Source of the DNA: Clostridium gelidum
GTDB lineage: Bacteria; Bacillota; Clostridia; Clostridiales; Clostridiaceae
Direction of reading: 5' to 3'
NCBI RefSeq assembly: GCF_019977655.1
Contig: NZ_AP024849.1
Coordinates: 4,559,001-4,623,000 of the forward strand
Length of the DNA: 64,000 nucleotides
The notes beneath the pieces were generated by a model. It had not been told where the DNA came from, ran no database searches, and saw only the letters and a program-made list of their open reading frames with translations. The translations under genes and the position numbers were made by a program. This document shows, in pieces, positions 16,617-25,947 of the stretch. Position 1 is the first letter of the stretch. Each line of letters starts with the position of its first letter.

Positions 16617-19476
16617 CTATATTACCTCCATATAAGTCATTTAAATTAATTTCTTCTAGGTCTAAGATCATATTAATATTGAATTCATATTCTGAACAAA
16701 TTAAATTGCAACATAATATTTGAGTTTGAGTATTCTTAATATATCCTCCAATGCTATTTGATATCATTGAAGGTATTCCCATATGAAATATCACATTTTC
16801 ATCATCAAATTTACCTGAAGTTAATCCTATTACGGTATTAGATATTTCCCCAAGCACATCTTCGAAATAATTTGTCTTATCTTCTTCGTTAATATCATCA
16901 ATCATAAAACCTTCTACTAGCTTTTTGCCCATAGAATTATTAACACTAATTGTTAAAATACAATTGATAGTTCCACTAACACTTAAAATTGCTGTTATCT
17001 CATTTAAAGCTATGATATTTTTGGCTTGAATTTCTCTTAACTCAAAATTGAGTCCAGTTTGTTTAAAAATAATATCTATAGACGTTTCAGCAATTTCTTT
17101 AATAAAATCAGTAGCTGTAATTGGATCTTTATCCTCATCTTTCAGCTTTGGGAGTGTTAAAATGAATACGGTGCCATATCCTTCACTGTTATCCACTTTT
17201 ATTCTTCCACCGCACTCTTCTACGCTTTGCTTAACAGCACTCATCCCCACTCCCCTACCAGAGATATTGTTAGCTTCTTCTTTTGTGGTTATTCCTTGCT
17301 CAAATATCAAATTGATTTTTTCTTCATAATTCATTTTCTTTAATTCTTCTTCAGTATATATACCCTTGTCTAAACTCTTTTGTTCTAGAAGTTTTACATT
17401 AATTCCTCTTCCATCATCTGAAATAATTATTTGGAAATCATCCTGCAAATCCCGAATTCTGCAAGTAATATTACCAACTTGTCCTTTTCCAGCTTCTAAT
17501 CTTTCATCCTCTGTTTCTATACCATGGTCTACAGAATTTCTAAAAATATGCACAATAGCTTTTAACATATCCTGATAAGAACTAGCATCTATCCTTATAT
17601 CATCACCAACTATTTCAAAAGGATTTACACTTTTGCCTAGTCGTTCACTTAATTTCATAACATAATCTGGATATGTCCTCATTAAGTCCTTTAAAGATTT
17701 ACTTCTCAAATCTCTTATAAGAGGTAAAATTACTTTAAGTTCATTTTGAGGCAATACTTCTCGAATTTTATTTTCAATTTCAATAAGCTTTTCTTTCCTT
17801 ACATAGCAGAGTTCACCATATTTCATAAAATCTTTACCTGCATAGGTTTCTATTATATCTAAATCTTCTCTTAACCATGCACTTAATTCCGTACCATCTA
17901 TATCTTCTATATGAAATTTATGATTACCTTCATATAATTTATTTTCCAACTCATTAAGCTTATTTATAAGACTTACCATTTCATACTGACTAAAATTGCC
18001 TTTGAAATTATGAATTTGCCTAAATGTATGCTCATGTTCTTCCTTAGGTATATTTTTAAATGATGTACCTGTGAATTCTTCATATTCATTTACAAGTTCT
18101 CTAAATTCATCTCTATTTATTATGGCTTTTACCACCATTTTTAAAATTGTTTGTTCTTCATGCATCTTTTTTTCTAAAAATCGTTTTTCCGTTATATCAG
18201 TTATGATGGTCATAATTATATCTTCATCTTTTGAATCTTTAGCAACTTTAAAACATAAACTTAAAACTTTGTCATTTATAGCAATCTCTTCTGGTAGTAG
18301 TGTCAAATATAATTTTCTCTGGGAGATATCTGCTTCAAATATTTTTACAAGTAACTCATCTATGAACTTCATCATATTGTCATCTTTAGGATATAATATT
18401 GAAGATAACTTTTTGTATGAAATTACGCTATTAAATATTTTTTCACACTGAAGACTATATTCTTCCTGTATAAGTAAATCCTGTCCTAAGTTAAAAAAAC
18501 CTTGTTCCACGTTATTTAAAATATTCTTCAACTTTAAGTTTTTATTGTCTAAAGTTTGATTAATATTCTCTAATTCTCTGCTATTTTCATTAAGAGTAGC
18601 ATTTTGAGCTTCTAATTCTATCTTTTGATTCCCCAATATATCAACATAATCATGCATATTTGCCATAATTATATTGGTAGACTTAACTAATTCCTCAACT
18701 TCACTAATTGGTTTTTTAAATTTGATTTCAGTATGAATTGCTTCTTCTATATTTCCATTTGCTAAATCTTTCATTATCTTATTGAGATCTGATAAAGGTT
18801 TAATAATAACAGTACTTAACTTATAAGAAGTTATTTTAGATATTATTAAAGTTATAAGAAAAATAATGGAGCATATTGCTACTAAAGCTATATATCCACC
18901 ATAAATAATCTTTGGGTTAAGATTCACTTGTAGTGTAAACAAAGGCTTATCTTCATCATCGTTTACAATTGTTGTAGTCGTTGTGTTTAAAATTCGCGTT
19001 ACCCAATTCTCGTCTTTAGATGTTAATTTAACAGGATCAAAAACAAATTCAGGTACCGAAGAGTAAATTAATTTATTATCTTTAAGTATATTATAGTCAA
19101 CTATTAATAAAGGCATATTTGCTAATTCTTTTACATCGTCATGATTTTTCTTACTTATGTCAATTTTCGATTCAGTATTAAAATGAAGTACATATGAAAA
19201 TCCTACCCTTTTAAACATTTCTTTATATTCATCTGTTATTTCTGTAAATTCAGCTTTTATTTTTCCTTGGTGCAATTCTTTTGAGTATTCATCTCTAAGT
19301 TGAAAGCTGATTTGATTAGCTGCTATTTCTGATATTATGGTGCTGAAAATTTTAAAGGTCGCTCCTAATGCAAATATCATAAAAAGCATCATTATTAATA
19401 AACTGTTTAAATTCAATAAAAATGTCATATTTTTTATTCGTCTTTGTAAACTTCTTTTATTAAGTTTTTTACCCAT
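16609..19476 (-). CDS. Membrane CheA-like hybrid sensor kinase with Hpt and CheX-like domains
   Basis: The protein has 955 residues. Two TM helices (about 18-45 and 191-212) flank an extracytoplasmic sensor, followed by HAMP (about 213-270), a coiled coil (280-320) and a PAS-like region (320-435). Next comes an Hpt-type helical segment with His489 in QIHNFKGNF. A CheA-type HATPase follows (N-box HIFRNSVDHGIE about 643-654, G1 ISDDGRGIN, G2 GRGVGMSAVK). The C-terminal CheX-like phosphatase domain (about 785-955) contains NYFEDVLGEISNTVIGLTSGKF. It thus combines kinase, phosphotransfer and possible phosphatase in one chain. RBS GAGGTAG precedes the ATG. It is the first gene of a two-gene operon with the receiver-STAS gene. 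No chemotaxis genes are nearby, so a role outside flagellar control is likely. Confidence 0.8.
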   Translation of the reverse strand: MGKKLNKRSLQRRIKNMTFLLNLNSLLIMMLFMIFALGATFKIFSTIISEIAANQISFQLRDEYSKELHQGKIKAEFTEITDEYKEMFKRVGFSYVLHFNTESKIDISKKNHDDVKELANMPLLIVDYNILKDNKLIYSSVPEFVFDPVKLTSKDENWVTRILNTTTTTIVNDDEDKPLFTLQVNLNPKIIYGGYIALVAICSIIFLITLIISKITSYKLSTVIIKPLSDLNKIMKDLANGNIEEAIHTEIKFKKPISEVEELVKSTNIIMANMHDYVDILGNQKIELEAQNATLNENSRELENINQTLDNKNLKLKNILNNVEQGFFNLGQDLLIQEEYSLQCEKIFNSVISYKKLSSILYPKDDNMMKFIDELLVKIFEADISQRKLYLTLLPEEIAINDKVLSLCFKVAKDSKDEDIIMTIITDITEKRFLEKKMHEEQTILKMVVKAIINRDEFRELVNEYEEFTGTSFKNIPKEEHEHTFRQIHNFKGNFSQYEMVSLINKLNELENKLYEGNHKFHIEDIDGTELSAWLREDLDIIETYAGKDFMKYGELCYVRKEKLIEIENKIREVLPQNELKVILPLIRDLRSKSLKDLMRTYPDYVMKLSERLGKSVNPFEIVGDDIRIDASSYQDMLKAIVHIFRNSVDHGIETEDERLEAGKGQVGNITCRIRDLQDDFQIIISDDGRGINVKLLEQKSLDKGIYTEEELKKMNYEEKINLIFEQGITTKEEANNISGRGVGMSAVKQSVEECGGRIKVDNSEGYGTVFILTLPKLKDEDKDPITATDFIKEIAETSIDIIFKQTGLNFELREIQAKNIIALNEITAILSVSGTINCILTISVNNSMGKKLVEGFMIDDINEEDKTNYFEDVLGEISNTVIGLTSGKFDDENVIFHMGIPSMISNSIGGYIKNTQTQILCCNLICSEYEFNINMILDLEEINLNDLYGGNIDG

Positions 19477-19749
19477 ATTACTACCTCATATAAAAATTTT
19501 CCCCTTTAAATTGTATAATTATCTTTAACTATCTTGATTTTATCATATAATATAAACTTTTCATAAGAATATTTATATAAAACTAAAATATCAATTTATC
19601 AAGCCATATTTCGTAGAATCTAAAACTCCTACTTTATTAATGTAACATATAAACATCAATTACTGGTACTTACCTTAATTCTAAAAGTAATAATTTAAAT
19701 TTTCATACCCGACACGATTACTTGTGATGCAGTATTCTCACTTATAAAA

Positions 19750-19788
19750 AATAGCCTTAACCACGTAAAAACAATGTTTAAGGCTATT
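19750..19788 (-). terminator. Terminator after the phosphotransferase gene
   Basis: An 11-bp perfect stem (AATAGCCTTAA / TTAAGGCTATT) is followed by a T-run on the minus strand, about 107 bp past the stop at 19895. Its 3' arm overlaps a sequence (CGTGGTTAA, 19757-19765) that can pair instead with TTAACCACG at 19832-19840. Confidence 0.75.
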
Positions 19789-19796
19789 AATCTCAT

Positions 19797-19830
19797 TTAC
19801 TTATGATATGGTTCTCCGTATCATAAGTAA
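19797..19830. repeat. ACTTATGATATGG palindrome repeat, 12-bp stem form
   Basis: TTACTTATGATA and TATCATAAGTAA form a perfect 12-bp stem with a 10-nt loop. This is a member of the palindrome family listed at 7935, inserted within the terminator region of the phosphotransferase gene. Confidence 0.75.
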
Positions 19831-19894
19831 GCGTGGTTAATTCCATATCATAAATATATAGAAATTAAATATAATTATTTCTAATTTATTTAAC

Positions 19895-20911
19895 TTAACA
19901 GAATTCCTTTTCTAGCTTATCTGTTAACTCATCAATATTTTCCTCGAACCATCTACAAAGCATAGTTGACCAATGAGCATAATGGCACAGTACATTTTTA
20001 TTTGAATTATTAGACTCATAATACTGACTAAAATAGTCACATACTGCAAGTTGATAATAGTACAAATATGCCATCATTTTTATATCATAAGTACCCAAAT
20101 TACTATATTTCATATAATCCTTTATATATTTTACCAAGTTATGATAATCTATTTTTCCATGAACGCACTCAGGATCTGCATAAGAATATGATCTTATTAA
20201 TTCGAAGCAAGCAGGATGAACACAAGCTGAAGTAAAATCAATTATGGCATTAATACACTTCTGACCACATATGATCTGACTTATAAAATAATCACCATGA
20301 GTATTTTTATAAGTAAATCTATCCATTTCAAATTTAATATTTTTTATTTTATCTAATAAACTAATTCTATACTCCAAATCAATGACATTCTGCTTTTCTC
20401 CCTGCTTTAATGCTATATCTAAGGATTTTTCATAAGATGCTTTAGCTGCTTCAGGGGTTATAAAATTAAAAAAATCTTTACCTATTCCACTAGTTAATGA
20501 AATAAAACCTTCTAATACTTTGTGAATTTTCCCCAACATTTCAGCACTTTCTTTCATAAACCATTCAGGTGCTGTATTTACTTCTAATATTTTACCTTTT
20601 ATAAAACTTTGCAAATGAAAAGTATGTCCAGAGTACTCTAATAAGTATTCACCATTCTTAGTTTTATAAAATTCTGACACAGGAATCCCATTTTCTGAAA
20701 GCATATTATTTATTAAAGGTTCTTTATCAGGATGATTTATAAATATCATCTCGATATCCTTAAATAGATATTCTCTATCTTCTGTAATTATATGAAAACA
20801 TTCTGATGAAGCACCTTCTAAAATTGGATTTATCTCTTTAATAATTCCAATGTCATAATTTTTTTCTATTATTTCTCTTATTTCTGATATTATAAAATTC
20901 TCCTTATCCAT
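19895..20911 (-). CDS. APH/CotS-like phosphotransferase family protein
   Basis: The 338-residue protein has the protein-kinase-like fold of aminoglycoside/choline phosphotransferases. It has the ATP-loop region ILEGASSECFHI, the catalytic-loop motif HGDYFISQII (in place of HGD-x4-N, with Gln at the Asn position) and the metal-binding region IDFTSACVHPACFELIRSY. The altered catalytic loop means activity is uncertain; related clostridial proteins are annotated as spore-coat (CotS) or homoserine/choline kinase-like. RBS GGGGGG lies 6 nt before ATG. It lies 38 bp downstream of the DUF2087 regulator in one operon. Confidence 0.7.
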   Translation of the reverse strand: MDKENFIISEIREIIEKNYDIGIIKEINPILEGASSECFHIITEDREYLFKDIEMIFINHPDKEPLINNMLSENGIPVSEFYKTKNGEYLLEYSGHTFHLQSFIKGKILEVNTAPEWFMKESAEMLGKIHKVLEGFISLTSGIGKDFFNFITPEAAKASYEKSLDIALKQGEKQNVIDLEYRISLLDKIKNIKFEMDRFTYKNTHGDYFISQIICGQKCINAIIDFTSACVHPACFELIRSYSYADPECVHGKIDYHNLVKYIKDYMKYSNLGTYDIKMMAYLYYYQLAVCDYFSQYYESNNSNKNVLCHYAHWSTMLCRWFEENIDELTDKLEKEFC

Positions 20912-20949
20912 TTGAATCCCCCCTTTATCTATGCTATATCCCTAAAAAA

Positions 20950-21720
20950 TTACTCTTTTACCCAGTAACTACTACAATCATTCGAACGTTCAATAAACCC
21001 ATACTCTATTAAGGCTCTCCTAATAGTGGCATAGTCCTCATATATTCTTTCTAAAATTCTATTTACCTCTTTTTCAGAGTACTTCTTTCCTTTATAAAAC
21101 TGCTTAACTATTTCAGATAAAACTATTATTTTCTTCTTTTCCTTAGCAGGAAAAGTTTTTATTGCTCCATTTTCATCCATATAATTTTTAATTGTACTTT
21201 CTCTTTCCTTTTCAGTAATGTTATATCTATCATCTAGGGTAGTTGCTGTTTTGTGAGCATCACATAGATTATCCTTATCTAATATGTTTACCTTCTTCTT
21301 TGTGCTGGATGATATTAATTCCATCATTGCTAAAAATAATCTTGCTTGCTTTTCTTTTTCTCGTAATTTATAACGATGATTTCTTATAGTAGATTGTGCT
21401 ACCCCTAGATTTATGGCAATTTCCTTATCCGTTAATCCTGATGCTATTAATACTAACAACTCTCTTTGAACCTGTGATACTCCTATAAATGCTGGGTTAA
21501 TCCCTAATAAATATTCTAATGTAGATCCATGCTTTTCTGATATATGAAATTCAGTAGCCTTTCTTGAATCATAGAGCATAGAATCTATTTCATATATTCT
21601 TCCCTTTGTAAATTCATCATCACAAATTATACATTTATAACTTTCTTCTAATTCAACATACCCTTTTTTTACCTCTTCAATAGTTGCATCCCAAAATACT
21701 TCTTTATTATTTTCATTCAT
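20950..21720 (-). CDS. LuxR-type HTH regulator with DUF2087 domain
   Basis: The protein has about 256 residues. A short N-terminal region has a treble-clef-like CIICDDEF element. A LuxR/GerE-type HTH lies in the middle (VQRELLVLIASGLTDKEIAI, LGVAQSTIRNHRYKLREKEK). The C-terminal DUF2087 domain contains IKTFPAKEKKKIIVLSEIVKQF, YSEKEVNRILERIYEDYATIRRALIEYG and a YWV tail. This architecture is common in clostridia; DUF2087 is predicted to bind nucleic acid or act as a winged helix. The ATG at 21720 is preferred over the TTG at 21729. It probably controls itself and the downstream phosphotransferase gene. Confidence 0.8.
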   Translation of the reverse strand: MNENNKEVFWDATIEEVKKGYVELEESYKCIICDDEFTKGRIYEIDSMLYDSRKATEFHISEKHGSTLEYLLGINPAFIGVSQVQRELLVLIASGLTDKEIAINLGVAQSTIRNHRYKLREKEKQARLFLAMMELISSSTKKKVNILDKDNLCDAHKTATTLDDRYNITEKERESTIKNYMDENGAIKTFPAKEKKKIIVLSEIVKQFYKGKKYSEKEVNRILERIYEDYATIRRALIEYGFIERSNDCSSYWVKE

Positions 21721-21968
21721 ATTATTCAATACCCCTTTACATCTATTTATATGTTAATTATATGTTAATTTTAACTTTATGTCTACATATATATAAACTT
21801 TTTGGTTTTAAGTCTATGTATCGCTTAATATTATCACTAAAAAAAGTAACCCTATATAAGAGCTACTATTTTTATTATCTGTATTTATTACTTATACTAT
21901 GTAAATTTTTCACAAATATATCTAGATTTATTTTCACTAAAACTTACATACTATCCCTTTATTTTATA

Positions 21969-22343
21969 TTATTTATAATCTGATTTATCAAGTTTAATTT
22001 GTTTTTCACCCCACCTATATAGTTCCTTAAAAGTAGGAAGTAGCTCTTTTCCTCTTTCTGTTAAATAATATTCAACTTTAGGAGGAATCATCTCATATTG
22101 AGTTCTTATAACAAGTTTATGTGCTTCTAATTCTTGTAAAGATTTTGTAAGCATCATATAACTAATACCTTTTACTCTACGTTTTAATTCATTATATCTA
22201 GTAATCTCATTTTCAAATAAGTACCACATAATAGGTAATTTCCATTTTGATCCCACAATATCAAGTGCATATATAACAGGACATTTTGTCTCATATACAT
22301 TATCACTAGGTAATTCTACCTTATAATCTATATTATCATTCAT
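21969..22343 (-). CDS. HxlR-family transcriptional regulator
   Basis: The 124-residue protein has a typical HxlR winged helix: a conserved Cys near residue 18 (KCPVIYALDIVGSKWKLPIMWYL), the recognition region RYNELKRRVKGISYMMLTKSLQELE, and the wing KVEYYLTERGKEL. The conserved N-terminal Cys suggests thiol or electrophile sensing, as in YodB/HypR. It is divergent from a flavodoxin-fold reductase gene 140 bp away, an arrangement in which HxlR proteins usually repress the reductase. Confidence 0.9.
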   Translation of the reverse strand: MNDNIDYKVELPSDNVYETKCPVIYALDIVGSKWKLPIMWYLFENEITRYNELKRRVKGISYMMLTKSLQELEAHKLVIRTQYEMIPPKVEYYLTERGKELLPTFKELYRWGEKQIKLDKSDYK

Positions 22344-22361
22344 GCTTACAACTCCTTTAAA

Positions 22362-22475
22362 TCCAATAGTATCTTTTTTATACTATCACAGAAAAAACTG
22401 CATACTTGTACATTTATTCCTCTATGATATATTAATTGTAACAGAAAAAATTATAATTAAAATACTATATTAGGA
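22362..22475. promoter_or_regulatory. Candidate HxlR operator region
   Basis: The divergent intergenic region holds ATAGTATCTTTTTTATACTAT (a palindrome with a T-rich centre, at about 22368-22388). Two related strings follow: ATCACAGAAAAAACTG (near 22385) and GTAACAGAAAAAATTA (near 22438). Binding is inferred from position only. Confidence 0.4.
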
Positions 22476-22483
22476 GTGTTAAT

Positions 22484-23137
22484 ATGAAAATTTATGCTAT
22501 TAATGGAAGTCCAAGAAAGAATAAAAATACAGCTACATTACTTCAAAAAGCTTTAGATGGAGTGAAGCAATCAGTAAAAGATCAAGAAGTTGAAACTGAA
22601 ATCATTAATTTATATGATTTAAAATATACAGGATGTAAAAGTTGCTTTGCTTGTAAAAGACTTGGAGGAAGCAGTTATGGTAAATGCGCTATAAGAGATG
22701 ATCTTTATGAAATTTTAGAAAAACTTTCTCAAGCTGATGGGCTTATTTTTGGCTCCCCAGTATATTTTGGTAATATATCTGGCCAATTACAGTCGTTTTT
22801 AGAAAGATTATTCTTCCCTTACTTAGTGTATGATAGTAACTATTCCTCAATTTCACCAAAGAGGATGCAAACAGCATTCATTTATACAATGAATGTAACG
22901 GAAGAAAAAATGAAAGAAATTGGATATTTATCAACTTTTAATAAGGTGGAATTCTATCTTGAAAGACTATTTGCAAAACCATTAGTTATGTATTCAAACG
23001 ATACTTATCAATTTGATGATTACTCAAAATATAAAGTTGAATGCTTCTCTGAAGAAGAAAAAGCAGAACATAGAAAAATACAATTTCCCTTAGATTGCGA
23101 AAAAGCATTTGAACTAGGTGTAAATTTAATAAAGTAG
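22484..23137 (+). CDS. NAD(P)H-dependent FMN reductase, flavodoxin fold
   Basis: The 217-residue flavodoxin-like reductase carries the FMN phosphate loop NGSPRKNKNTATLL, the GCKSCFACKR-GGSSYGKC cysteine cluster typical of iron-sulfur-flavoprotein-like/NADPH-FMN reductases, and GLIFGSPVYFGNISGQLQSFLER for the isoalloxazine ring. It probably reduces quinones, nitro compounds or other electrophiles in the cytosol. RBS TTAGGAG lies before the ATG. It is divergent from HxlR, which likely senses the same electrophiles. Repeat hairpin copy 3 serves as its terminator. Confidence 0.85.
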   Translation: MKIYAINGSPRKNKNTATLLQKALDGVKQSVKDQEVETEIINLYDLKYTGCKSCFACKRLGGSSYGKCAIRDDLYEILEKLSQADGLIFGSPVYFGNISGQLQSFLERLFFPYLVYDSNYSSISPKRMQTAFIYTMNVTEEKMKEIGYLSTFNKVEFYLERLFAKPLVMYSNDTYQFDDYSKYKVECFSEEEKAEHRKIQFPLDCEKAFELGVNLIK

Positions 23138-23189
23138 TATATTAAATTATGATGTAATTTTCTTATACTTAATCATAACGCTTTTTATA

Positions 23190-23240
23190 AAGTTTTAATA
23201 AGCACTCAAGGGAAGTTTCCCGTGAGTGCTTATTGGTTAA
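23190..23240. repeat. Dispersed hairpin repeat, copy 3 (bidirectional terminator)
   Basis: The hairpin 23197-23234 (AATAAGCACTCAAGGGAA / TTCCCGTGAGTGCTTATT around GT) lies exactly between the convergent ends of the reductase (23137) and the anti-sigma gene (23249). It fits a bidirectional terminator. Confidence 0.8.
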
Positions 23241-23248
23241 TGATTTAT

Positions 23249-24385
23249 TTAATTGTTCTTGTTTTTGTCTTTATTTTGTGAGTTTGAATTACCATTGCCA
23301 CTATTTTCTGATTTTGAAGAATTGCTGTTACTACTATTATTTTCTGACTTTGAATTACTACTATTTTCTGACTTTAAAGAATTATTATTACCTTGTGAAT
23401 TTGCATTATTGCTATTATTTTGTTTTTCAGTAGTCGTAGTTATAGTAGTTTCTTGTTTATTAGCATTACTATTTTCTTCTTTTTTGTTATTACCATTATT
23501 ATGTTTATTATCAGAAGAATTGTTATTTTCTTCAGTAACTTCATCAGAAGTTATGTTACTATCAGTAGTAGTTTCATCAACCTTATTTTCTTTTCTTAAT
23601 TCTTTAGTTTTCTTTTGTATTTCTTTTACAGAACTATCTTTATAATCTTCTACATCTATAGTTGAATCCAATGCTTGAAGCTTTTGTATAAGATTTAATT
23701 TACCAGGTGTTAGTCCAAGCTTCCTTGCTTCATCTCTTCTTGCAAGAGCTACGTTTTCAGTTTCAACTTCTACATCCATATTATTGTTATCTAAGGTTAC
23801 CTCTGCAACTTCTTTTAAAGATTCATTCAATTTAGTTGCCACATTTTCCTTATCTGTAGATGTAGTAATTTCAACTGCAACTGCAGCTGTAGTTGTAGTT
23901 GTAGCATCTTTAGTTATATATCCATCAGAGATTGCATTTGAAATTACAGTACTAACCGCATCCGAAACATTAGAATTTATTAAGTTAGTACCTTCTAATA
24001 TTTTTTCACCATCTTTATTATAAGCTTCAACTGACACTACTTTATCAAACGCATTCACTCCTAATTCAACGCTTGGATTAATATCCATACTTACATATGC
24101 AACTGGAGTTTTAGCATATGCATATGCTCCTCCACCTGAACCTAAAATCATACATGCTCCTAGTGCTAACGCTATCTTTCTTTTCATAAAAATTCCTCCT
24201 AAAATATCATTTATCTTTTCTATAATTGTAATGTCTTTATTATCATAGCCTGTCTTCCTCTTTATAGAGTTTTCAATACGTTTCCTAGTATAAGAATCTA
24301 CTGTTAAATTAATATCTTTATATAATAGTAATTTAGTGTCTGTAATATTTAGATCATCTAATAATTCAAATAACCTATCGTCCAA
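23249..24385 (-). CDS. RsgI-like membrane anti-sigma factor
   Basis: The protein has about 378 residues. An N-terminal cytoplasmic region (1-65) is followed by one TM/signal-anchor helix (MKRKIALALGACMILGSGGG). The RsgI middle domain comes next (AYVSMDINPSVELGVNAFDKVVSVEAYNKDG). A very low-complexity Asn/Ser/Lys/Glu/Thr-rich extracytoplasmic tail of about 130 residues ends the chain. The start is TTG, directly after the sigma stop (TAATTG), with GGAGGG 9 nt upstream, so translation is coupled. It should hold the upstream ECF-like sigma factor inactive until an envelope signal is sensed. Confidence 0.85.
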   Translation of the reverse strand: MDDRLFELLDDLNITDTKLLLYKDINLTVDSYTRKRIENSIKRKTGYDNKDITIIEKINDILGGIFMKRKIALALGACMILGSGGGAYAYAKTPVAYVSMDINPSVELGVNAFDKVVSVEAYNKDGEKILEGTNLINSNVSDAVSTVISNAISDGYITKDATTTTTAAVAVEITTSTDKENVATKLNESLKEVAEVTLDNNNMDVEVETENVALARRDEARKLGLTPGKLNLIQKLQALDSTIDVEDYKDSSVKEIQKKTKELRKENKVDETTTDSNITSDEVTEENNNSSDNKHNNGNNKKEENSNANKQETTITTTTEKQNNSNNANSQGNNNSLKSENSSNSKSENNSSNSNSSKSENSGNGNSNSQNKDKNKNN

Positions 24386-24937
24386 TTATATAATCCCTCC
24401 TAATAATTTGCTTAGTTTTTGGATACATCTTGATACTTTTTTATCAATAGTATTAACTTTCAGACCAATATTCTTAGAAATATCTTTTGAACTTTGACGC
24501 AAATAATATCTTCTTAAAATTATTTCACTATCTGGTTCCCCTAAAGAATTTATAGCATCTATCAATTCTGAATTACTCTCTTTTAACAAGATTGCATGTT
24601 CTACATGGTCTTCTGCAGTATATAAGCCTTGTGATACATCATCTATAGGAACATGATGATGATTCTTATTTTTTCTATACATATCTATGGCTTTTCTTTT
24701 TGCTACTACTGCTAGAAATGCTTTAATTGATCCTTTTTGTAGATCAATTCTACTTCTATAGTGAAATACTTCAAAAAAGACATCACTTACACATTCTTCT
24801 ATATCCTCTTTAGAATACATACGAGAAAGTTTATTAAATATTATTGTATAAATAAGTGCCATGTAATTATCCATCATAATCTTTAGCCCTTGTTCAGGCT
24901 TATTACGCAATAACTCAAGTAGTTCGATATCAGAAAT
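24386..24937 (-). CDS. ECF-like RNA polymerase sigma factor
   Basis: This is a sigma-70 family factor with region 2 (NYMALIYTIIFNKL, EDIEECVSDVFFEVF, IKAFLAVVAKRKAIDMYRK) and region 4 (LGEPDSEIILRRYYLRQSSK, NTIDKKVSRCIQKL). It is the first gene of an operon with the RsgI-like anti-sigma. The start is uncertain. The open frame extends to a TTG at 25009 without an RBS, whereas AGAAGG lies 9 nt before an ATT at 24935-24937 that would begin ISDIELLELL, where family members normally start. An ATT start is rare but best fits the RBS and the alignment; an upstream TTG at 24961 is a second choice. Confidence 0.85.
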   Translation of the reverse strand: MSDIELLELLRNKPEQGLKIMMDNYMALIYTIIFNKLSRMYSKEDIEECVSDVFFEVFHYRSRIDLQKGSIKAFLAVVAKRKAIDMYRKNKNHHHVPIDDVSQGLYTAEDHVEHAILLKESNSELIDAINSLGEPDSEIILRRYYLRQSSKDISKNIGLKVNTIDKKVSRCIQKLSKLLGGII

Positions 24938-25276
24938 GACAACGCACCTTCTTTCTATCAAATTTGATTTACATAATACATTTCGCAATATATCATATAA
25001 ATCTGACAATAAATTAATAAAATATATAATTAAATTAATTGTTTATGTATATTTTCTTCTTTATTCTCATTTATGCACGTTTTTTTATGATTTTAGAATT
25101 ATTATTTTGTTAGGGACCTTATATAATACCTTCGTAATCCAGTAAGAAAATATGACAAAATAAATATTAAATTAAAAAAGTTCTTTTATTAATGCTATTT
25201 TATACTGAAACTTATTATTTATTATAAATTTCATCAATAATAAGAACTTGACTTTTAATAGTTGGCCTTTCTGCAT

Positions 25277-25313
25277 AACTCAAAAAAAGAGAGATTTTTT
25301 TATAATCTCCCTT
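25277..25313 (-). terminator. Terminator after the quinone-reductase-like gene
   Basis: Minus strand: arms AAAAAGGGAGATT and AATCTCTCTTTTTTT form an A/T-rich hairpin ending in a T-run, 22 bp after the stop at 25335. Nothing else is seen in 25010-25276. Confidence 0.65.
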
Positions 25314-25334
25314 TTTAAACATTACAATTAACTA

Positions 25335-25910
25335 TTAAATTTTGTGGATAATATCTTGCAAGAACTTTTCTCTTTGACTTGGCTGAGAATTGGTTAGACC
25401 TCCAAAGTGGATCCATTTACGTTTTTGAAAACCTACTTGTTTTAAAGTCCTATTTACAAAGATCTTACCAATAGGATTTCCAATAAACCATCGTAAGTAC
25501 CATGTTGGTGAAGTAGAAGTCGTAATAACTACTGTTTCTTGTACATTTGTTAAACGCCCCTTCACACCAGTTTTCGTAACTTCATATGCAAAATCCATTT
25601 TCATAACTTTATCTATAAAACCTTTAAGAATTGCTGGAACATCATTCCACCATACTGGTGCAATCATAATTACTTTTTCTGCATTCTTAATAGATTTTTG
25701 ATACTTTTCTACTAATGGATCTAATGTTTTTCCATGTTTAAAAAGAGCTAATTCTTCTTTTGAATAACATGGATCAAATTTATCTTTATACAAATCAATA
25801 ATTTCCACCTCTTGTTTTTTATCTTCAAGATGTTTAACAACCCTTTGAAAGATCGCATGGTTAAAACTCTTTTCATATGGGTGACAATAAATTACCAATG
25901 TTTTACTCAA
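25335..25910 (-). CDS. NAD(P)H dehydrogenase (quinone), flavodoxin-like fold
   Basis: The 191-residue NQO1/MdaB-type flavodoxin-fold oxidoreductase starts SKTLVIYCHPYEKSFNHAIF. It carries EVEIIDLYKDKFDP, VIMIAPVWWNDVPAILKGFIDKV (the conserved P-x-W-W segment contacting flavin) and TTSTSPTWYLRWFIGNP. I take the TTG at 25910 because AAGGAGG lies 8 nt upstream; the longer ATG start at 25931 would bury that RBS. It lies 240 bp downstream of an Old Yellow Enzyme on the same strand and may share its electrophile-detoxifying role. Confidence 0.85.
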   Translation of the reverse strand: MSKTLVIYCHPYEKSFNHAIFQRVVKHLEDKKQEVEIIDLYKDKFDPCYSKEELALFKHGKTLDPLVEKYQKSIKNAEKVIMIAPVWWNDVPAILKGFIDKVMKMDFAYEVTKTGVKGRLTNVQETVVITTSTSPTWYLRWFIGNPIGKIFVNRTLKQVGFQKRKWIHFGGLTNSQPSQREKFLQDIIHKI

Positions 25911-25947
25911 ATACTTCTCCTCCTTTTCCATTATTTTATTATCTGCA

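Noticed and set aside
23253..23645. Leu/Ser-rich plus-strand frame opposite the anti-sigma gene
   Set aside because: It is the antisense image of the Asn/Ser-rich tail of the RsgI-like protein.
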